Below are positions 44,301 through 57,018 of a stretch of 64,000 nt of DNA, piece by piece; position 1 is the first letter of the stretch, and every line of letters begins with the position of its first letter. The position numbers and the translations under genes are program-made. This DNA comes from Dactylonectria macrodidyma. Lineage: Eukaryota; Ascomycota; Sordariomycetes; Hypocreales; Nectriaceae. Location: the NCBI GenBank assembly GCA_020744425.1, contig JAGMUV010000004.1, forward strand, positions 2,852,001-2,916,000, given 5' to 3'. The notes under the pieces were generated by a model, which was not told the origin of the DNA, searched no databases, and saw nothing but the letters and a program-made list of their open reading frames with translations.

Positions 44301-47300
44301 GGCGGCAACGGATCCTCTGGCCAAAAAGGCGTCCATCCCAAGATCGCGGGTTGCATGAGTGAGGGGCGGGAGGCCAGGCGATTCGCGAGCGAGCAACCTG
44401 TCCTAGAAGGGGTCAGGTTCCCTCAGAGAAGGACCAGGTTCCCAACAAAGGGCTGAGGAAGGGCCAAGCACTAACCGGGAACAATCAGAGACAGGGCTGG
44501 GATGGCGTTCAGGGACCTGTCAGCAGCAATCCTCACCCTCCTCCAAGCATGCATGTCCTCCTCCGAGCATGCAAGCATGCTTCACACCAGGCGATCATCC
44601 CCCATTCCCCGGCCGCGAAAGCGTCAAAAGAAATCACCGAACAAAAAACAACCTTTCCCGCCTTTCCTCCCTCCGTTACATTAGGCGTGGCCGACCAGCC
44701 CTCCGCCACGGCCGTGCCAAGTGTCTAACCAAGGAGGGCCAAGAACCGGAATAAAATTAGAAAAACGGCCGGAGGAGGGTCGCTCGTTAGCGCGAACTCT
44801 GGCGGGCTGGGCCGGACGGAGAATGGAATGAGGCTCGTGATGGCAAAAAGACCATAGCGATGGCGAAAATGGTTTTATTTTCGGGTTTGTTGGAGGGGCG
44901 AACTGTTCGTACCGGGAGTTTGGTGTTGCTGCTCTGGGGCACGCGTGCCCCAAGTCAGTCGGTCCTCGTGTCGATCCGGCGAGCACGAGAGTGGAATTGT
45001 GACGTCGAAGTGGTCCAGTCCAGAGCGGAAGGGTCCAGTGACAGTCCAGAACGAGCGGGACTCGTAACTTGCGTCTGGAGACTGGAGGGGACGTTGGGAT
45101 GGAATCATAGGCAGGGAATACAACGTAGCAACGGCGGGGGGCCAAGTCGGTGCCCAGACTCCAGAGCTGCCTCGATTCCCTCGAGTTGAGCATGGTCATG
45201 ATTAGGTGGTGAGACCATGTCGCTCGTGACCAGGGACCCCCAAGCTTCTCATCCAGACTTTGAGTGAGATGCAGGCTTGACTAGCCTTCCAATGAGATGC
45301 AGGCCTATAATCCTCCGATGCAATGCACAATGCAAATAGTCCAGCCTAGATGCTGCCGTGATGACGATGGAGGCTCCTACTCAGGCTCAATGAGCCTCGG
45401 AGCGCCCTAGAGACATCCCGTCCGCCGCCTCATCTCAACAGTTCCGCGCCAAAGCCCATTTACCAAGACCAGGCTACGGTGATCCAGTCGCCGCTAAGTC
45501 AGCCGCTGCGATAAGGCCTCATCTCGCAGCATATTCTAGTCCCAATGCCCAGAGACTAAGCAACAGCCAAGCACGGCTGGATACGATAGTCTGAATGAGT
45601 ATTATTGACCTTGTTTGTTATGGCAGACGGACGGTACCCCCAGAGCCTGGAGAATTCCCGTTCGTGTTGGGCGACCGTCGCCAAGGAGCCATAGCGAAAT
45701 GCCCTCTCGTGTTTGCTGTTGATCTGACTCTTGCACCCTGGCAACTGACCCCTTCTCTTTTGGCTCGGCATGACCAGGACGAGATAGTAGGTCTCTGCCG
45801 AAATAGGGGAGGTGAGGACAAGAGGGCAGAACCGGCGAAACGGCGACACGGCGAGGGGCCGACGGGTCTAAGAGGCACAGCTAGATGAATGACACGAGGC
45901 GACGGGGCCAGTAGTCCTAACAGTCCCGAGGGGGTCTCGACACGCATCCCGACGGCAATGAACGCAACTCCAGAGCGCAGGACATCAGCAGAAAAAGACA
46001 TGAACAAGCGGCTGAGATGCGATGGCTTCCTAGGCTGTTTGGTCCAATATTTCCCAGGACTCCCTTGCCTGTCTTTGCCAGTGCGGCTGTCTCTTGCATC
46101 CAGCCAGCCCAGAGCCCACCAACAAAGCCACCAGGGCTTCCAGGGAGCCAACCAGCGCAGCAAACAGCTGCCCCCACTGGCTGTAGGGCGACAGCCGCTC
46201 TCCAGGCTGCGGGCTGTGCACTGAAGTTAAAGCCCGAGCCCGCCAAAAGCCAAGCCAGGCCCGCTATCAATGCAAAATGCATGAACGGCCGCGACGTCTC
46301 GGGACCCTGGTAGCCTCAGCGGCACAACAGAAGGAGAGAAGAAGCAGAAAAAAAGGGCCATTGATCCGCTCCGGGCTTAGGCTCTCTTTGGCGGAGACTC
46401 GGCTTCCCACCACAGCCGAATCGGGCCAAACGCGACGGGGGAGGCGCAGGGGTCGCTAGACTCTCGGCGCTGACGGCACCAGACACTAGGTCGTTACTGG
46501 ACGTCTAGGCAGTCAAGGCTCTTGACTGACTGGTTGGTGAGCGAGAGTGGTTGGGTTAGTGGTGAATGACAGTGGGCGGCCCTGGAAATCTCCCGAAAGC
46601 CTCAGCGTGGTTGAACCGCACTTCGTGATTCTCTTTCAGGTTGCCGGTGCACTGCCGATAACCTGTTGCTTGCCAAGCAATAAGCACAAAGACACCAAAT
46701 ACCAATGAGAACTCTTCGTATCCTCATGGGGAATGTGAACGCATTGAGTTACGTTAGAATAGGCACTTTGAGGCAGGCCAAGCATCAAGCCACTCCAAGC
46801 CTGACATCTGGTGGCCTGATGCGCAGTTACAGAACCTCTCCCCCTCACAGTGCTGTGCTGCCTCTTTAGGCCTTCTGTGCCTAGCTGCATGTCACCGGCA
46901 CCGGTTCGATCAAGAAAGGATCGTCACTACACCAACCGCTCGGCATCGCGGCTTGTACGGGCGCCGCTGCGAAGCTTCAAAGCATGAAATTGGCCTTCTG
47001 AAGATAGAATGCGGGCCTCGTATCGCACGTCCCCCCCTCCATGCTTTGACCACGAGCCTGTTTCGTCCGTCCCCCGTCGCTCTCCCCCATGTGGACACGC
47101 CGACGACGGGGAAGAACAGTGGAGGAGGTGGAGGAGGTCGTGGATGGGACTGTGGACAGGCCGATGATCACGCAGGGTTTACGGCTATCTGGTTGGTGAC
47201 GCTGGCGAGAAAGAGAGGGAGAGGGACCAGCCTGTGATGGGTGCGGCATGGCTTACACCAGTTCGAGCCACTTCTCGATGTTGCTAAAACCTTACGGAGC

Positions 47301-48445
47301 GATTGGGGAGCAAGCAACACGAGAGGCTTTCGTCATCGGGAGACGGAAATCTAGAAACCCGCTTCCCCCAGATAGAACGCCCAGACTTTTTGCATCAGTC
47401 ACACACTTCTCGATGTCTGTCGAGGCTCGTGTTCCAAACGACGGACAGGCCGAGCGCAGCAGCCCAGAGCAGGTGGCCTGCCCAGTACGGCACTTGAATC
47501 CGGCATCACGGCAAGGCTAGACCGGGCAAATAATGGCATCACGCGGACGAGATGCCGCCTGGATGCATACGGGCAGCGGATGTATCATACATTCATCAGT
47601 AATTACTGTACATGACGAAGTCACTCTGGATGCAGTGCAAGCAGACGCCGGCAGCAGCAGCCATGCATGCATGCCTCGTCAGCCTGGGCACGCATCTTAC
47701 CTTTTAGACTGCACAGTGTGATATGTGCCTACCTGTGATAGGTATTCCTGCTGGGTATTCCTACCTGTGATAGGTATGTCTCAGCCACCCAACGCCCCCG
47801 TGGACGGATGGAGGCCGTCGCGGGATCTTCTTGTGGGTTGGCCCCAAAGCCAAGAAGAGTCAGAGCAGACACTGGACCTGTTCTATTCGCCTCTGGACTG
47901 TTCCCGCTGCCCGCCTCTGCACCCACTTCAGCGACTCCACAAAGAATAGTGTCTGATACAGTGATACGGCGCAAACAGTACTTTGTATGGAGGAAACCAG
48001 GGTCCGAATGGATTTTCAGGGATTGCGCCCCTCGCCCTTGTCGCCCTTGGCAGGACGCCGTCAGGGGTCGTTCTCAGGATCCACACCCCCCGAGGCGCCC
48101 TAAGGCCATGACCCAGGATCTCGTTCCCCGTTGCCCTCGCAATAAAACGCCGCCCGTCTGGCTGTCTCTGTCTTGACCTACCTGTGTACTCCAGTTCAGA
48201 CCGTCCTTGTCAGCATTTATTAATATCCTACGCTTCCGCCTCACTTGTGAAGCTCCTCTTTTTGCTCTCACATCTCGTGTCTTTCGCTATCATCACCAAA
48301 CTACCCTCGCTGGTGCTGCAATAAGGTCGTCTCATCTCTCGCTCGATACGCCCTACGCCAACGCTCGCCCTCACTGTCATTCCATATCGCTTTGATTCAA
48401 ACGGGATATTCACATTTCAGTAATACTATATACAACTCAGCAACA
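41361..48445. other. 7 kb gene desert with an AT-rich patch
   Basis: No ORF here carries a recognisable domain, splice structure or convincing codon use. Frames of up to about 200 codons occur on both strands (for example minus 42494-41901, plus 43460-43960) but overlap each other. A distinctly AT-rich patch lies at about 42520-42660. Short direct repeats occur near 45260-45310 (GAGATGCAGGC) and 47728-47777. The last 1-1.5 kb is presumably the promoter of the Crh gene. I cannot tell whether the rest is degraded repeat DNA, a non-coding RNA locus or regulatory DNA. Confidence 0.5.
47728..47777. promoter_or_regulatory. Duplicated palindromic element upstream of the Crh gene
   Basis: The 18-mer CCTACCTGTGATAGGTAT occurs at 47728-47745 and again at 47760-47777. 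Each copy contains the inverted repeat TACCT-N5-AGGTA. About 670-720 bp upstream of the Crh ATG; it could bind a dimeric factor, or be chance. Confidence 0.35.
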
Positions 48446-49850
48446 ATGTTTTCCAAGGCAACCGCTCTGGCCATCGCCGCCGCGACTCTGGTCTCCGCCC
48501 AGACTTACACGGAGTGCAACCCTCTCGAGAAGAGTATGTTCCCACCACATTCTGTCAGCTGCATGTGTCACTACGCCTTGTGTGACCCGTGACGGCATGG
48601 CTTATCATGATGATATCGTTATGCTAACAACCGCGTTCAGCTTGCCCCGCCGATGCCGCTTTCGGTGACAAGGTCATCAACTGCGACTTCACTAAGGGCG
48701 CTTGCGATGCCTTCCATGAGATGGACGGCACTAACCTGTCCTATGACAGCAAGGGTGCCCTCTTTGAGATCATGAAGGAGAGCAACGCCCCCACGATCCG
48801 ATCGAACAACTACATGTTCTTCGGTCGTCTCGATGTCGTCACCCAGGCCGCCGAGGGTCAGGGTATCGTCAGCAGTGTCGTCCTCCAGTCCGATGATCTC
48901 GACGAGATCGATTGGGAGTGGGTTGGTGGTGACAACGCCCAGGTCCAGACCAACTTCTACAGCAAGGGTAACACCGAGACCTACGACCGTGGTGCCTACC
49001 ACCCCGTCGACGCTCCTCTTACCTCGTACCACAAGTACTCCTTTGAGTGGACTTCCACCGTCATCAACTGGCTCATCGACGATGTCGTTGTTCGCACACT
49101 GAACGCCGCCGACACCGTTGCCTATGGCTTCCCCCAGACCCCCATGCAGGTTAAGCTCGGAACGTGGGTTGCTGGTGGCAAGAACACCGCCAAGGGCACT
49201 GTTGAGTGGGCCGGAGGTTACACCAGTATGTTGACAAACAAGACCTTGTGATGAAGATGTGAAACTGATAGCTGTAACCAGACTTCGATGATGCTCCCTT
49301 CAACGCCTACTACCAGAGCGTCACCATTACTGATTACATGGGCAAGGATGCTCCTAACCAGAACTCGAACGTGAAGGAGTACGTCTACGGAGACAAGAGC
49401 GGTACCTGGGAGAGCATCGTCATCAAGAAGGGCGACGGATCTTCTGATGACGACGAGTCCTCCACCACCACGAAGAAGACTACCAGCAAGACCGCCACCA
49501 AGACCAAGACTACCTCTACCGAGGAGGAGACCACCACCACCGCTGATGCCACCACCTCCACCGAGGCCGAGGAGACCACCTCTACCAAGAGCAAGACCAA
49601 GACTGCCTCCGAGACCACCGCCGAGAAGACCACCTTCACCACTGCCGCCGCCACCACCTCGCGTGCCTCCGAGACCGCTTCCGGCTCTGAGACAGCTGCT
49701 ACCGCTGCCGGCGGTTCCCAGACTGCCTCGGGCACTGCCTCCAGCTCCTCCGAGACCGTCAGCACCGTCCCCGACAACGCTGCTCCCCGCATGGCCGGCA
49801 ACGTCGTCCTCGCCTGCGCTGGCCTCTTCATTGCCCAGCTCCTGATCTAA
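48446..49850 (+). CDS. crh: Crh/Utr2-family GH16 GPI-anchored chitin-glucan transglycosylase
   Basis: Cell-wall enzyme that transfers chitin chains to beta-glucan, crosslinking the wall. Exons 48446-48533, 48641-49225 and 49282-49850; introns 107 and 56 nt; 413 residues. Seen: signal peptide (FSKATALAIAAATLVSAQ), TYTECNPLEKTCPADAAFG, the GH16 catalytic motif DEIDWEWVGGDNAQVQTNF with nucleophile and acid/base Glu, TSYHKYSFEWTSTVINWLID, FPQTPMQVKLGTWVAGG, GTVEWAGG and a NFDDAPFNAYY segment. Then comes a long Ser/Thr-rich, O-glycosylation-type stalk (about residues 250-385) and a C-terminal hydrophobic tail (MAGNVVLACAGLFIAQLLI) after a small-residue omega-site region, as for GPI attachment. No chitin-binding CBM18 is present. 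Codon use is strongly C-ending (highly expressed). Confidence 0.92.
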
Positions 49851-52800
49851 GTCTTCGCTTCTGATTGTACAATAACTTCATTTGGGTCACGAAGCATGTA
49901 GAGACTTTGCATCTGCGCACGGAGTGGCAGCCCATCTAATTCACACATATTTCGACACGATCCTTACGCTTGCCAGGTGAAAGCACACTGGGCCCAATTC
50001 GTTGGGCCAAGCCATAAAAAGAATAAAGAACAAGAAAAACACAAAAAAAAGACAAAGAGGCTTGGCAAAAAGCAACAACCCGTTTGAGGTACCGCGTTCT
50101 AATGGGGCTTGCAACTCTGTTCTTCGCACCCATCAAAGGACAACTTTTGCCACGAGCTCATCTCCCGGCGCCGCCCGGCACCAGGGCATAAGCATGTGGC
50201 ACGATTTTGTTTTTTGTTTATTCTTGGGAGCGGTTTTGTTTTGGTTCGATCTTTTACGTGGGTGTTCATCGAGGGACGTGATCAAATTCACGGAGAAATG
50301 CATGGCATGGATTCGCTGCAGTGGGAAGAAAGAGGAGGAGGAGGAAAGCATGAGTAGATTATTGATTTTGACACATTGCGATGGAATTTCAGGAGACTCG
50401 CACGATACCTACAAGCCAGAATTTTAGAAATGATAGAAAGCAGTGTTTGATACCTGCTATTGTTCTCACTTGGTTTGCTCCAATTGTCTTTGTGATTTGT
50501 AGGTAAGAGTTTACTGTACACTAGGTAGGTAGGTGAGTGATTTTGGTAATTGTTAGTGAAAGGGGAAGGGAGTCGGGGACTTTGCTCGGTCACCAACCAA
50601 TCCGTGTGCCGAGAGCCGGCTCGTTGTTGGCCGAACACGGGCTGTTGGCTGTCTCATCTCGTTTCGGGTCAAAACACGCCCATGGTCGCTCATCATCTCC
50701 TAGCGGGCCTGGGCAAAGCCTGGGCAAGAGAAGGGCCCAAGGGGACGCTATTATCTGGGGCTAGCGGTCTGGCAGACTCCCAGAATGCCAAATGGGGGAC
50801 GTCTAACAGGGGGGGTGCCCTATCACGAACAGAAGAGCTAGCTAACCATGCCGGGTTCCGATGCGCGCGAATGCAAGGGACAAGTGCGACTTTGATTACG
50901 GAAGCAGGGCTGGTGCACTTCCGTTTAGGCCGTGGGGATTGATGTCATGGCAGCAGGGGGAGGGGGATCGACCTGAAATGGGTGTATTGACATGGTTGGA
51001 GATAAGGATGAGAGAATGTGAAGATGAAAATGGGCATCACGAGAAATGGCCAGGATAAATGCGCGAAGCGTATAGAGAATATTTACATGCCGCAGGTCAA
51101 CATTACCATCCACACTCACTAACGAGTACGGTACCAATGCTACCGCATTGCTGTGTTAGGGCTCCCAGCGCCAAAGAAGCCGTCTAACCAACTCGAATTG
51201 CCAAGATTGTTTTGTTATGATCCATCCGCACCGCCGCGTTCGGACTCTGGAGCCGTGTTCTAGTCAGGTCTCGACGGGAGATGAAGCCGCTGCATCAACA
51301 AGTACGTCCTGCAGCTTATTCCCCCTTGAATTTTGATCCTTATCTTTCATCCCATCTCACGCGGGGAGAAGGGGCCTTGGCAGGGATACCCCTAACCAGC
51401 TTGCGGGAAGGCTCTTTTACTGGCTGAAAATGTTAGCGCCCTGCAGCGTGAGAAGGATGCTCCGTAGGACTCTAAGGGAGCCAAAGTCGTTGAGACCAGG
51501 ACGAGCACTGCATCTGATACCAAGATTTAAACTCATCACCTGCGATGACGGCCAATCTTGAAGAATGAGGTTCGAAGGGGCAGACACCGAAGCACGTCGT
51601 TGCCTAGCTACCGTGACGGCTATTTACACATCACCATAACTCGACCTCTGGAAGTCTCTTATCCGAGACAACACCCATCGTCTCCGGTCCGATGCGCCGC
51701 CTCTTCACTCTCTCGCCTCACGTGTGAGTCAGAACTATGGCCTTGTGGCTGCGACATAGTGATTTATTTGTCTTGGATCTAGTTTGAGTCTGGCGGTGGT
51801 GAATCACGAGTGTAGGTTGGCAACCTACCAAACCAATACTTGAACCAAATTAGGATCGGTGTATTTGTCTCAAGAAATGCCATGGGAGAAGCACACATTA
51901 CCTACGATTCAATAGCTTAATTGGTCAAAGGGCATGATTATACACCTAATGTACTCCTGCGTGTATGGGTGACAGCGATGCAGAGGAGTCGTTCCTTCAG
52001 AACTGGTGTCTTCGACCCATGACGGACAACGAGCGTAGTAGATATCTGCATGAAGCGCATTCAATCCCAATTACGCTCGTATTTTCACATTCGCGGTTAT
52101 AAAACAGTGTATCCAGAGTTGATATAGGTTCTCTTGTATTGGTCGTTGCTTGATGATGCGGTTCGATGAACAAATCGCCCCCGTGAATGGAGCTACCCTA
52201 GAGCTTTCCAAGTTCACCACATTTCAAAGTCTGCGTACCACTCAAATACTAGGGAATTGGTTCAAATAGAGTATGAGTATATGATATATTGAAATTATTT
52301 GACATGGTGTACTCGGGATGTTTTACTGTCCATCCACGAGGAAACTGAGTTATAAGTTAGTATGTCATCTCGTAGTCTGGTAGGACTTGAGAACTTATGC
52401 AGACGCCGAGTGCCAAAACATCCAACAAACGACACCTGGACAGACTAACATGCACCGCAAGCAATGGAGTGTTTATAATCTTGGGTATAAAGTCTACCAC
52501 GAGATTGAGATATCTTTCTCACTTCCAACATTACTAGGCTAGTGGTCTCGGCGCAATTTTGGGTTGCGATTTACGGGAATACAGCGTGGAACAGCGCAAC
52601 ATTGCTATGCTCGCCGATCTACACACAACATATCTGGAATTTGCCAATAATACAAAACTTTCAGTGTATTGTGGTTGGCGCCATCATATGTGGATGGGAG
52701 ATGTGACTCTTTCGCCGGCTCCAGGCAGCCTCCGTGTTAGCTGGTGGCTGATGCTGAGGGAATTCTACTAGCAAGTGATGCGGAGAAGGGAAGGCAAACC

Positions 52801-52947
52801 GACGGCACTTAGACTACCACAATACATTATATTCGGATTAGAGTTGGGTAAGTGCAATCTCCAATCGAGAGAGTCAAGCATTCATTAGAGGAGCCAGCCG
52901 ACAGTGCACATTTGCTGCTTTGACTCCGGCACAAGCGCGTCAACAGC
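49851..52947. other. 3.1 kb intergenic region
   Basis: Begins with the Crh 3' UTR. Only short ORFs follow, including a 70-codon frame at 52559-52771 with no known motif. A TAGGTAGGTAGG run lies at about 50524, and a TATAAAA element at about 52098 has no obvious gene downstream within 400 nt. Confidence 0.45.
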
Positions 52948-54378
52948 ATGGAAGCTCGACCTCACCCACTCATCCTCCCCAACTCACCATCTTGCTGCGT
53001 CCTTGATAGGTTCAGCGACTTGCCTGAGACCATCACTGTTGAAGAGGACGAAGTGGGTCGCATCCCCTTTTGGCCGCTGCTGCGGTTTCTCCTCCAAGAA
53101 CCCGTCTCGACCGCGTCACACCTCATCGACAGACTGCAGACCATCGCTGCGAACGCCGAAGCCAGCCATGGTGACGACTACGGGTCGCTGAAGGATTTCA
53201 TGGCGGGCGATGGCTTCGAGGCCGAGAAATTCTTCCACTCAACGTGGCCGAATCTACGCGACATCGCCCTCGATCTACCGCTTTACTTCCCGCAGGGTCA
53301 GCTCGGCCTTCTTGAGCCCGGACACCCGCTCCGTCTGAGCCGTGGTCAAGTAGCATGTCTAGTCGTCCACCAGTTCTTGTGTTCTATTGTCCCACAGAGG
53401 CAGGATGATGGGTATCATGACTTTGGCATCTGGTTCACGTCGAGGCAGAGACATCTAGCCGCAGTCGAGATGTACCTGACCTCCGTTTTTGTCTATTTTC
53501 AAAGCCTCCCAGATGCCAAGGACTTGTTGAGAGACCACGAAGTTGCCCCCGAGGACCCCAGGGGGTATGTTACGTATGCACTACACGAACGAGATGAGGT
53601 GTCCCTCGACGGGGTCTCTTTGGGAGCGGTACACATCGACTATCTTGACGCTTACAACACGGAGTCCCACCAACCTGAGGTTCAAGGACCCGGAGGCGCA
53701 GTCGTGGTCTCGGCAAACAAGGTCATTGGATTTGGCCAGTCGGCCACGCAAGAGGAGATATTCGTCGGGATTGCCCCCGAGACATGTCCTGTTGTCCTCG
53801 TCGCACCTCACCTCACCGACAAGTCCGTCATTACTGTCTGTGGGGCGAGAGCCATTCTGAGTGTGACGGGCCAGAGAAGAGATATCCACTGGAGCGTCCA
53901 GCCAAGGCCGTTGTCACCCACAGGCAGCTTTGACGCATGGGCGCGGGCGTGGCGCGGCGGCAGGCTCATCTTCATGGATGCCCTGGAGATGGACATGGTG
54001 GAGGCGTCAGATCAGCAACTGCCAGACTTAATGCCGCAAAATATCGACCGCGAACTCCGCAAGGCCGCGACGGGCTTCACCGCGCTTCCAGCGTGCGATG
54101 CTGTGCGGACGGGGCTGTGGGGATGCGGTGCCTTTTGCGGCGACGCCGGCGTCAAGCTCATCGTTATGTGGCTCGCTGCATCAGTGGCAGATGTGCGGTT
54201 GGACATGATGCTCGGTCCAGAGCAGCACGATATCGGACGTGGGTTTGAGCTGGTGGTCAGGGCTTGTAAAGGCATGTCTGCTCGAGAAGTGCGAGAGTTG
54301 CTCTTGGATGTCCCCAACGGAGCACGCCAGTTGGAGATTCTTGAGTGGATATCGAGAAACGTTTCAGAAGGGGGATAA
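52948..54378 (+). CDS. Poly(ADP-ribose) glycohydrolase (PARG)
   Basis: Hydrolyses ribose-ribose bonds in poly(ADP-ribose), reversing PARP signalling. Single exon, 476 residues. Seen: N-terminal helical accessory region (VGRIPFWPLLRFLLQEPV; FFHSTWPNLRDIALDLPLYF; RLSRGQVACLVVHQFLCSIV) followed by the macrodomain catalytic part: SLGAVHIDYLDA, GGAVVVSANKVIGFGQSATQ and then EEIFVGIAPE, which holds the QEE catalytic glutamates. ALPACDAVRTGLWGCGAFCG matches the family's NWGCGAFGGD segment, then VKLIVMWLAASVADVRLDMM. Two positions differ from animal PARG: the family triple-Gly reads Gly-Phe-Gly, and the Asp of VDFAN is Val (VVSAN). The general fold call is strong; catalytic competence is plausible because both Glu remain. 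Confidence 0.85.
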   Translation: MEARPHPLILPNSPSCCVLDRFSDLPETITVEEDEVGRIPFWPLLRFLLQEPVSTASHLIDRLQTIAANAEASHGDDYGSLKDFMAGDGFEAEKFFHSTWPNLRDIALDLPLYFPQGQLGLLEPGHPLRLSRGQVACLVVHQFLCSIVPQRQDDGYHDFGIWFTSRQRHLAAVEMYLTSVFVYFQSLPDAKDLLRDHEVAPEDPRGYVTYALHERDEVSLDGVSLGAVHIDYLDAYNTESHQPEVQGPGGAVVVSANKVIGFGQSATQEEIFVGIAPETCPVVLVAPHLTDKSVITVCGARAILSVTGQRRDIHWSVQPRPLSPTGSFDAWARAWRGGRLIFMDALEMDMVEASDQQLPDLMPQNIDRELRKAATGFTALPACDAVRTGLWGCGAFCGDAGVKLIVMWLAASVADVRLDMMLGPEQHDIGRGFELVVRACKGMSAREVRELLLDVPNGARQLEILEWISRNVSEGG

Positions 54379-57018
54379 TGTTTTCAAAGTCAGGTCTTTG
54401 TTCGACCTCAATAGATCGGTAGTCAACAGCCGTAGAGTGGTTTGTGTTGCTTCCAAGTGTGTTTCAAGATACTCACGTTTGCTGTTAGCGTTTTGAAACT
54501 CGAAACTGGCCAAATCACCCCACAAGAAACGCTTCGAGCTCACTATGGGATGGGCGACTGTTTGGCTGCCTGCCATCTTTGCCTGACCACTTGCGCCAAT
54601 TTTTCATACCGGCTCGGTCGACTCCTTCGGCTTGCCGCTTAGTAAAGATTCAAGGCTGGGCGACTCCTTGAATTAGATACCAATACTCTTGGTACCGTGC
54701 GGGTTGTTCGGGCGAGTTGACCCCGAGATACTCAGTGCCCACCTGAGGTCGAATGTGAAACTCCAGTAACGTGATCGGTGATGTTGTTTTCCCGTGAATC
54801 AGCAACTGGCTCTACTTTATGCTTCTAGATCAATGTTAGCCTGGATGACATACGTAAGCCTTCAAGTAGTCCAATACTAAACTCTAACTATAAGGCTACT
54901 CACCTGAAACAAAGATTCATCTGGGTATGTGTCGCGCAATCCCCATTGATGGGAAGTGGGCGGGCAAATGTTGACGAGGCTTGGGGTCTGTCATGGCCAC
55001 GGCTATGCGATCTCGTTTGGACCCTCTTTTGACTTGGCATCCGCACTACAGAAGCCGACTTATCCGTCTTGACAGGCAGCAACCAGGCCCGCCTCTTCTT
55101 TAAATGGCATTAGGTTGCGTGGTGTCAGATGATCAAGATTCAAGGATGGCACAGCATGGGCCATCCGTGTGGTAAGCCTGCTCTCCAATTGCGCGGCTGG
55201 ATCAGTTTACCCCTGGTCGGCCCTCGTTCTTGGCGATATATGGGGCCAGTGGAGATGCTGGACGGTGAGCCGCTTTGCTTGACTAGTTCACGTTGACCTG
55301 AATCCCGGATCAGATGAAATACGCCGTATTTGGTACTTGCTTGCGTTGGATTTGGGGTTTCCCACTGTTTACTACGGTGTTTGTATTTGTCCAGCTCATT
55401 GCTGGCGGCAGAGCTGTTGAGGCCCCGCGCGAGAGGGGAAATTTAGTACCCCTCCGCATATCTGTTGAAACAGCCCATTCAAGCCATTCTTCTTTGGCGA
55501 GGGCCTCATTCTGCACGCATATTAGGGGTTGTTGCATCGGCATCCACGTCCTCTTGGCATCCCGTCAATAGTAATCCTCCCAGCCAAGGCTGGCAATATC
55601 CGCCATGGCAAGGATACATCACGTCTTGGGCCTCCCTCGTACTGCCGTCGGTCCCTGCTGCGCCGAGGAGGTCTTCCAACGAACTCGTGGCTGAAAGAAA
55701 TAGCCAGTACCGATCTCATAAACTTGCTCGCTGCATGCGTGATGTACCCCCCACATCCAATGACGGCTCCGTGAGACTCGGCTGTTGAGGAAAATTAAGG
55801 GTTACGCGGCATTGTTGTACAAGCAGAATTTGGACATGTCGTTCCATGGCTGCATGTCAGAACGGATTTCATTTCTACGGAAGTGCTTATGTGATCTTCT
55901 AGCGCATGTGCCGAGTCCACAATATACTAATGTGGTAATTATCGTCGTCGTCGAATCGCAATTCAACGGCTTGGGCCGACTGGTGTCGCATTCCGGAAAC
56001 CGAACGAACGCTGTGAGCAACGTCAAGCCTTAAGGCCCAAGTTCCCCAACAGCTGCTGCTGGATCCCTTCACTTCCACTCGAAACCGGGCTTGCTTCCTT
56101 TAGTGGGGAGAGCCACGCATCCATACCCACCGGCCAGCCATTCAGAACGATCAGAAATGATTCCCCCCTGGGGTCTAGGCTGTTGACCTCTCTCCCGGAC
56201 ACATCCAGATCGGGTCGCAACCTCCGTCCTCCGTGACCCACCGCCGACCTTCGCCGGTCCCACCTCCGTTTCATCTTCTTTTGCCATGCCTCCAGGGGAT
56301 GAAAAACACCACACACTTAACATCGTCAACTGAGGAATGCAGAGTAAACAAATGATAGAGAGTCGTATGATAACTGAGTCTTGGGATAACCAAGTTATAA
56401 GATAGAAACTAAATAAAGCAGACAGACACTGCAATGGTTTCAGTTAGTCTATAAATTGTTGTTTGATGAATAAAGACGTACAGTAAGTTGATGCTTGTGT
56501 GGCGTTTCTGTTCAACCCCTTGCTATTATCCCCGAGCCAGGGTGCCTAGGTGGACAGTACACACGCAATTGCACTCGACGCGCACTGGACTCCTCTATTT
56601 TCCAGGACTGCGATCGAGACCATTGACGGAGAATTCTCCCATTTGTGCAACTTTCCCCATCGAGCAGTGCACCCTGGCCTCTGCACCCCAAGCTGGTGTA
56701 AGTCGGTTCATCGACCCATCGAAGCGTCCTTGTTCATTCCATCTTGGCGCTACGGAGTCTAATTGCAATAAGATACGGTGTAAGGTTAATTCTAGTGCAG
56801 AGCCGCCTTGGTCCGGCACTGATCTATAAGATCAACCATCGCGGCGTCATTCTCCAGTTCGTTCTACTCCATCCTTCACAGCTTTTTCATCCCTTTCTCT
56901 CGTTTTTTTGATCATTCATTCGTTCTAGTGTCTGGACTGGCTCCGCACATCACCACAATCGTTTCAAACATAAAAATCCACAAAACCTTTACAGTCTTTT
57001 ATCACCAAAGAAGCAAAA
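54379..57018. other. 2.6 kb intergenic region upstream of pectate lyase
   Basis: A 85-codon frame at 55314-55571 starts with a hydrophobic signal-like segment (WGFPLFTTVFVFVQLIAGG) but has no further support. The promoter-proximal part has a TATAAG element at 56825 and a CT-rich leader with AC-rich sequence just before the ATG. No RNA gene or mobile element recognised. Confidence 0.45.
56825..56830 (+). promoter_or_regulatory. Putative TATA box of the pectate lyase gene
   Basis: TATAAG about 190 nt upstream of the pectate lyase ATG, followed by a CT-rich tract typical of strong fungal start regions. Positional inference only. Confidence 0.35.

Noticed and set aside
49385..49831. 148-codon minus-strand ORF rich in Val/Ala
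   Set aside because: Antisense of the Ser/Thr-rich stalk of the Crh gene; an artefact of repeated ACC/TCC codons.
55314..55571. 85-codon ORF with a hydrophobic N-terminus (candidate secreted peptide)
   Set aside because: The signal-like segment is not followed by a mature region with conserved Cys pattern, and nothing else supports a gene.
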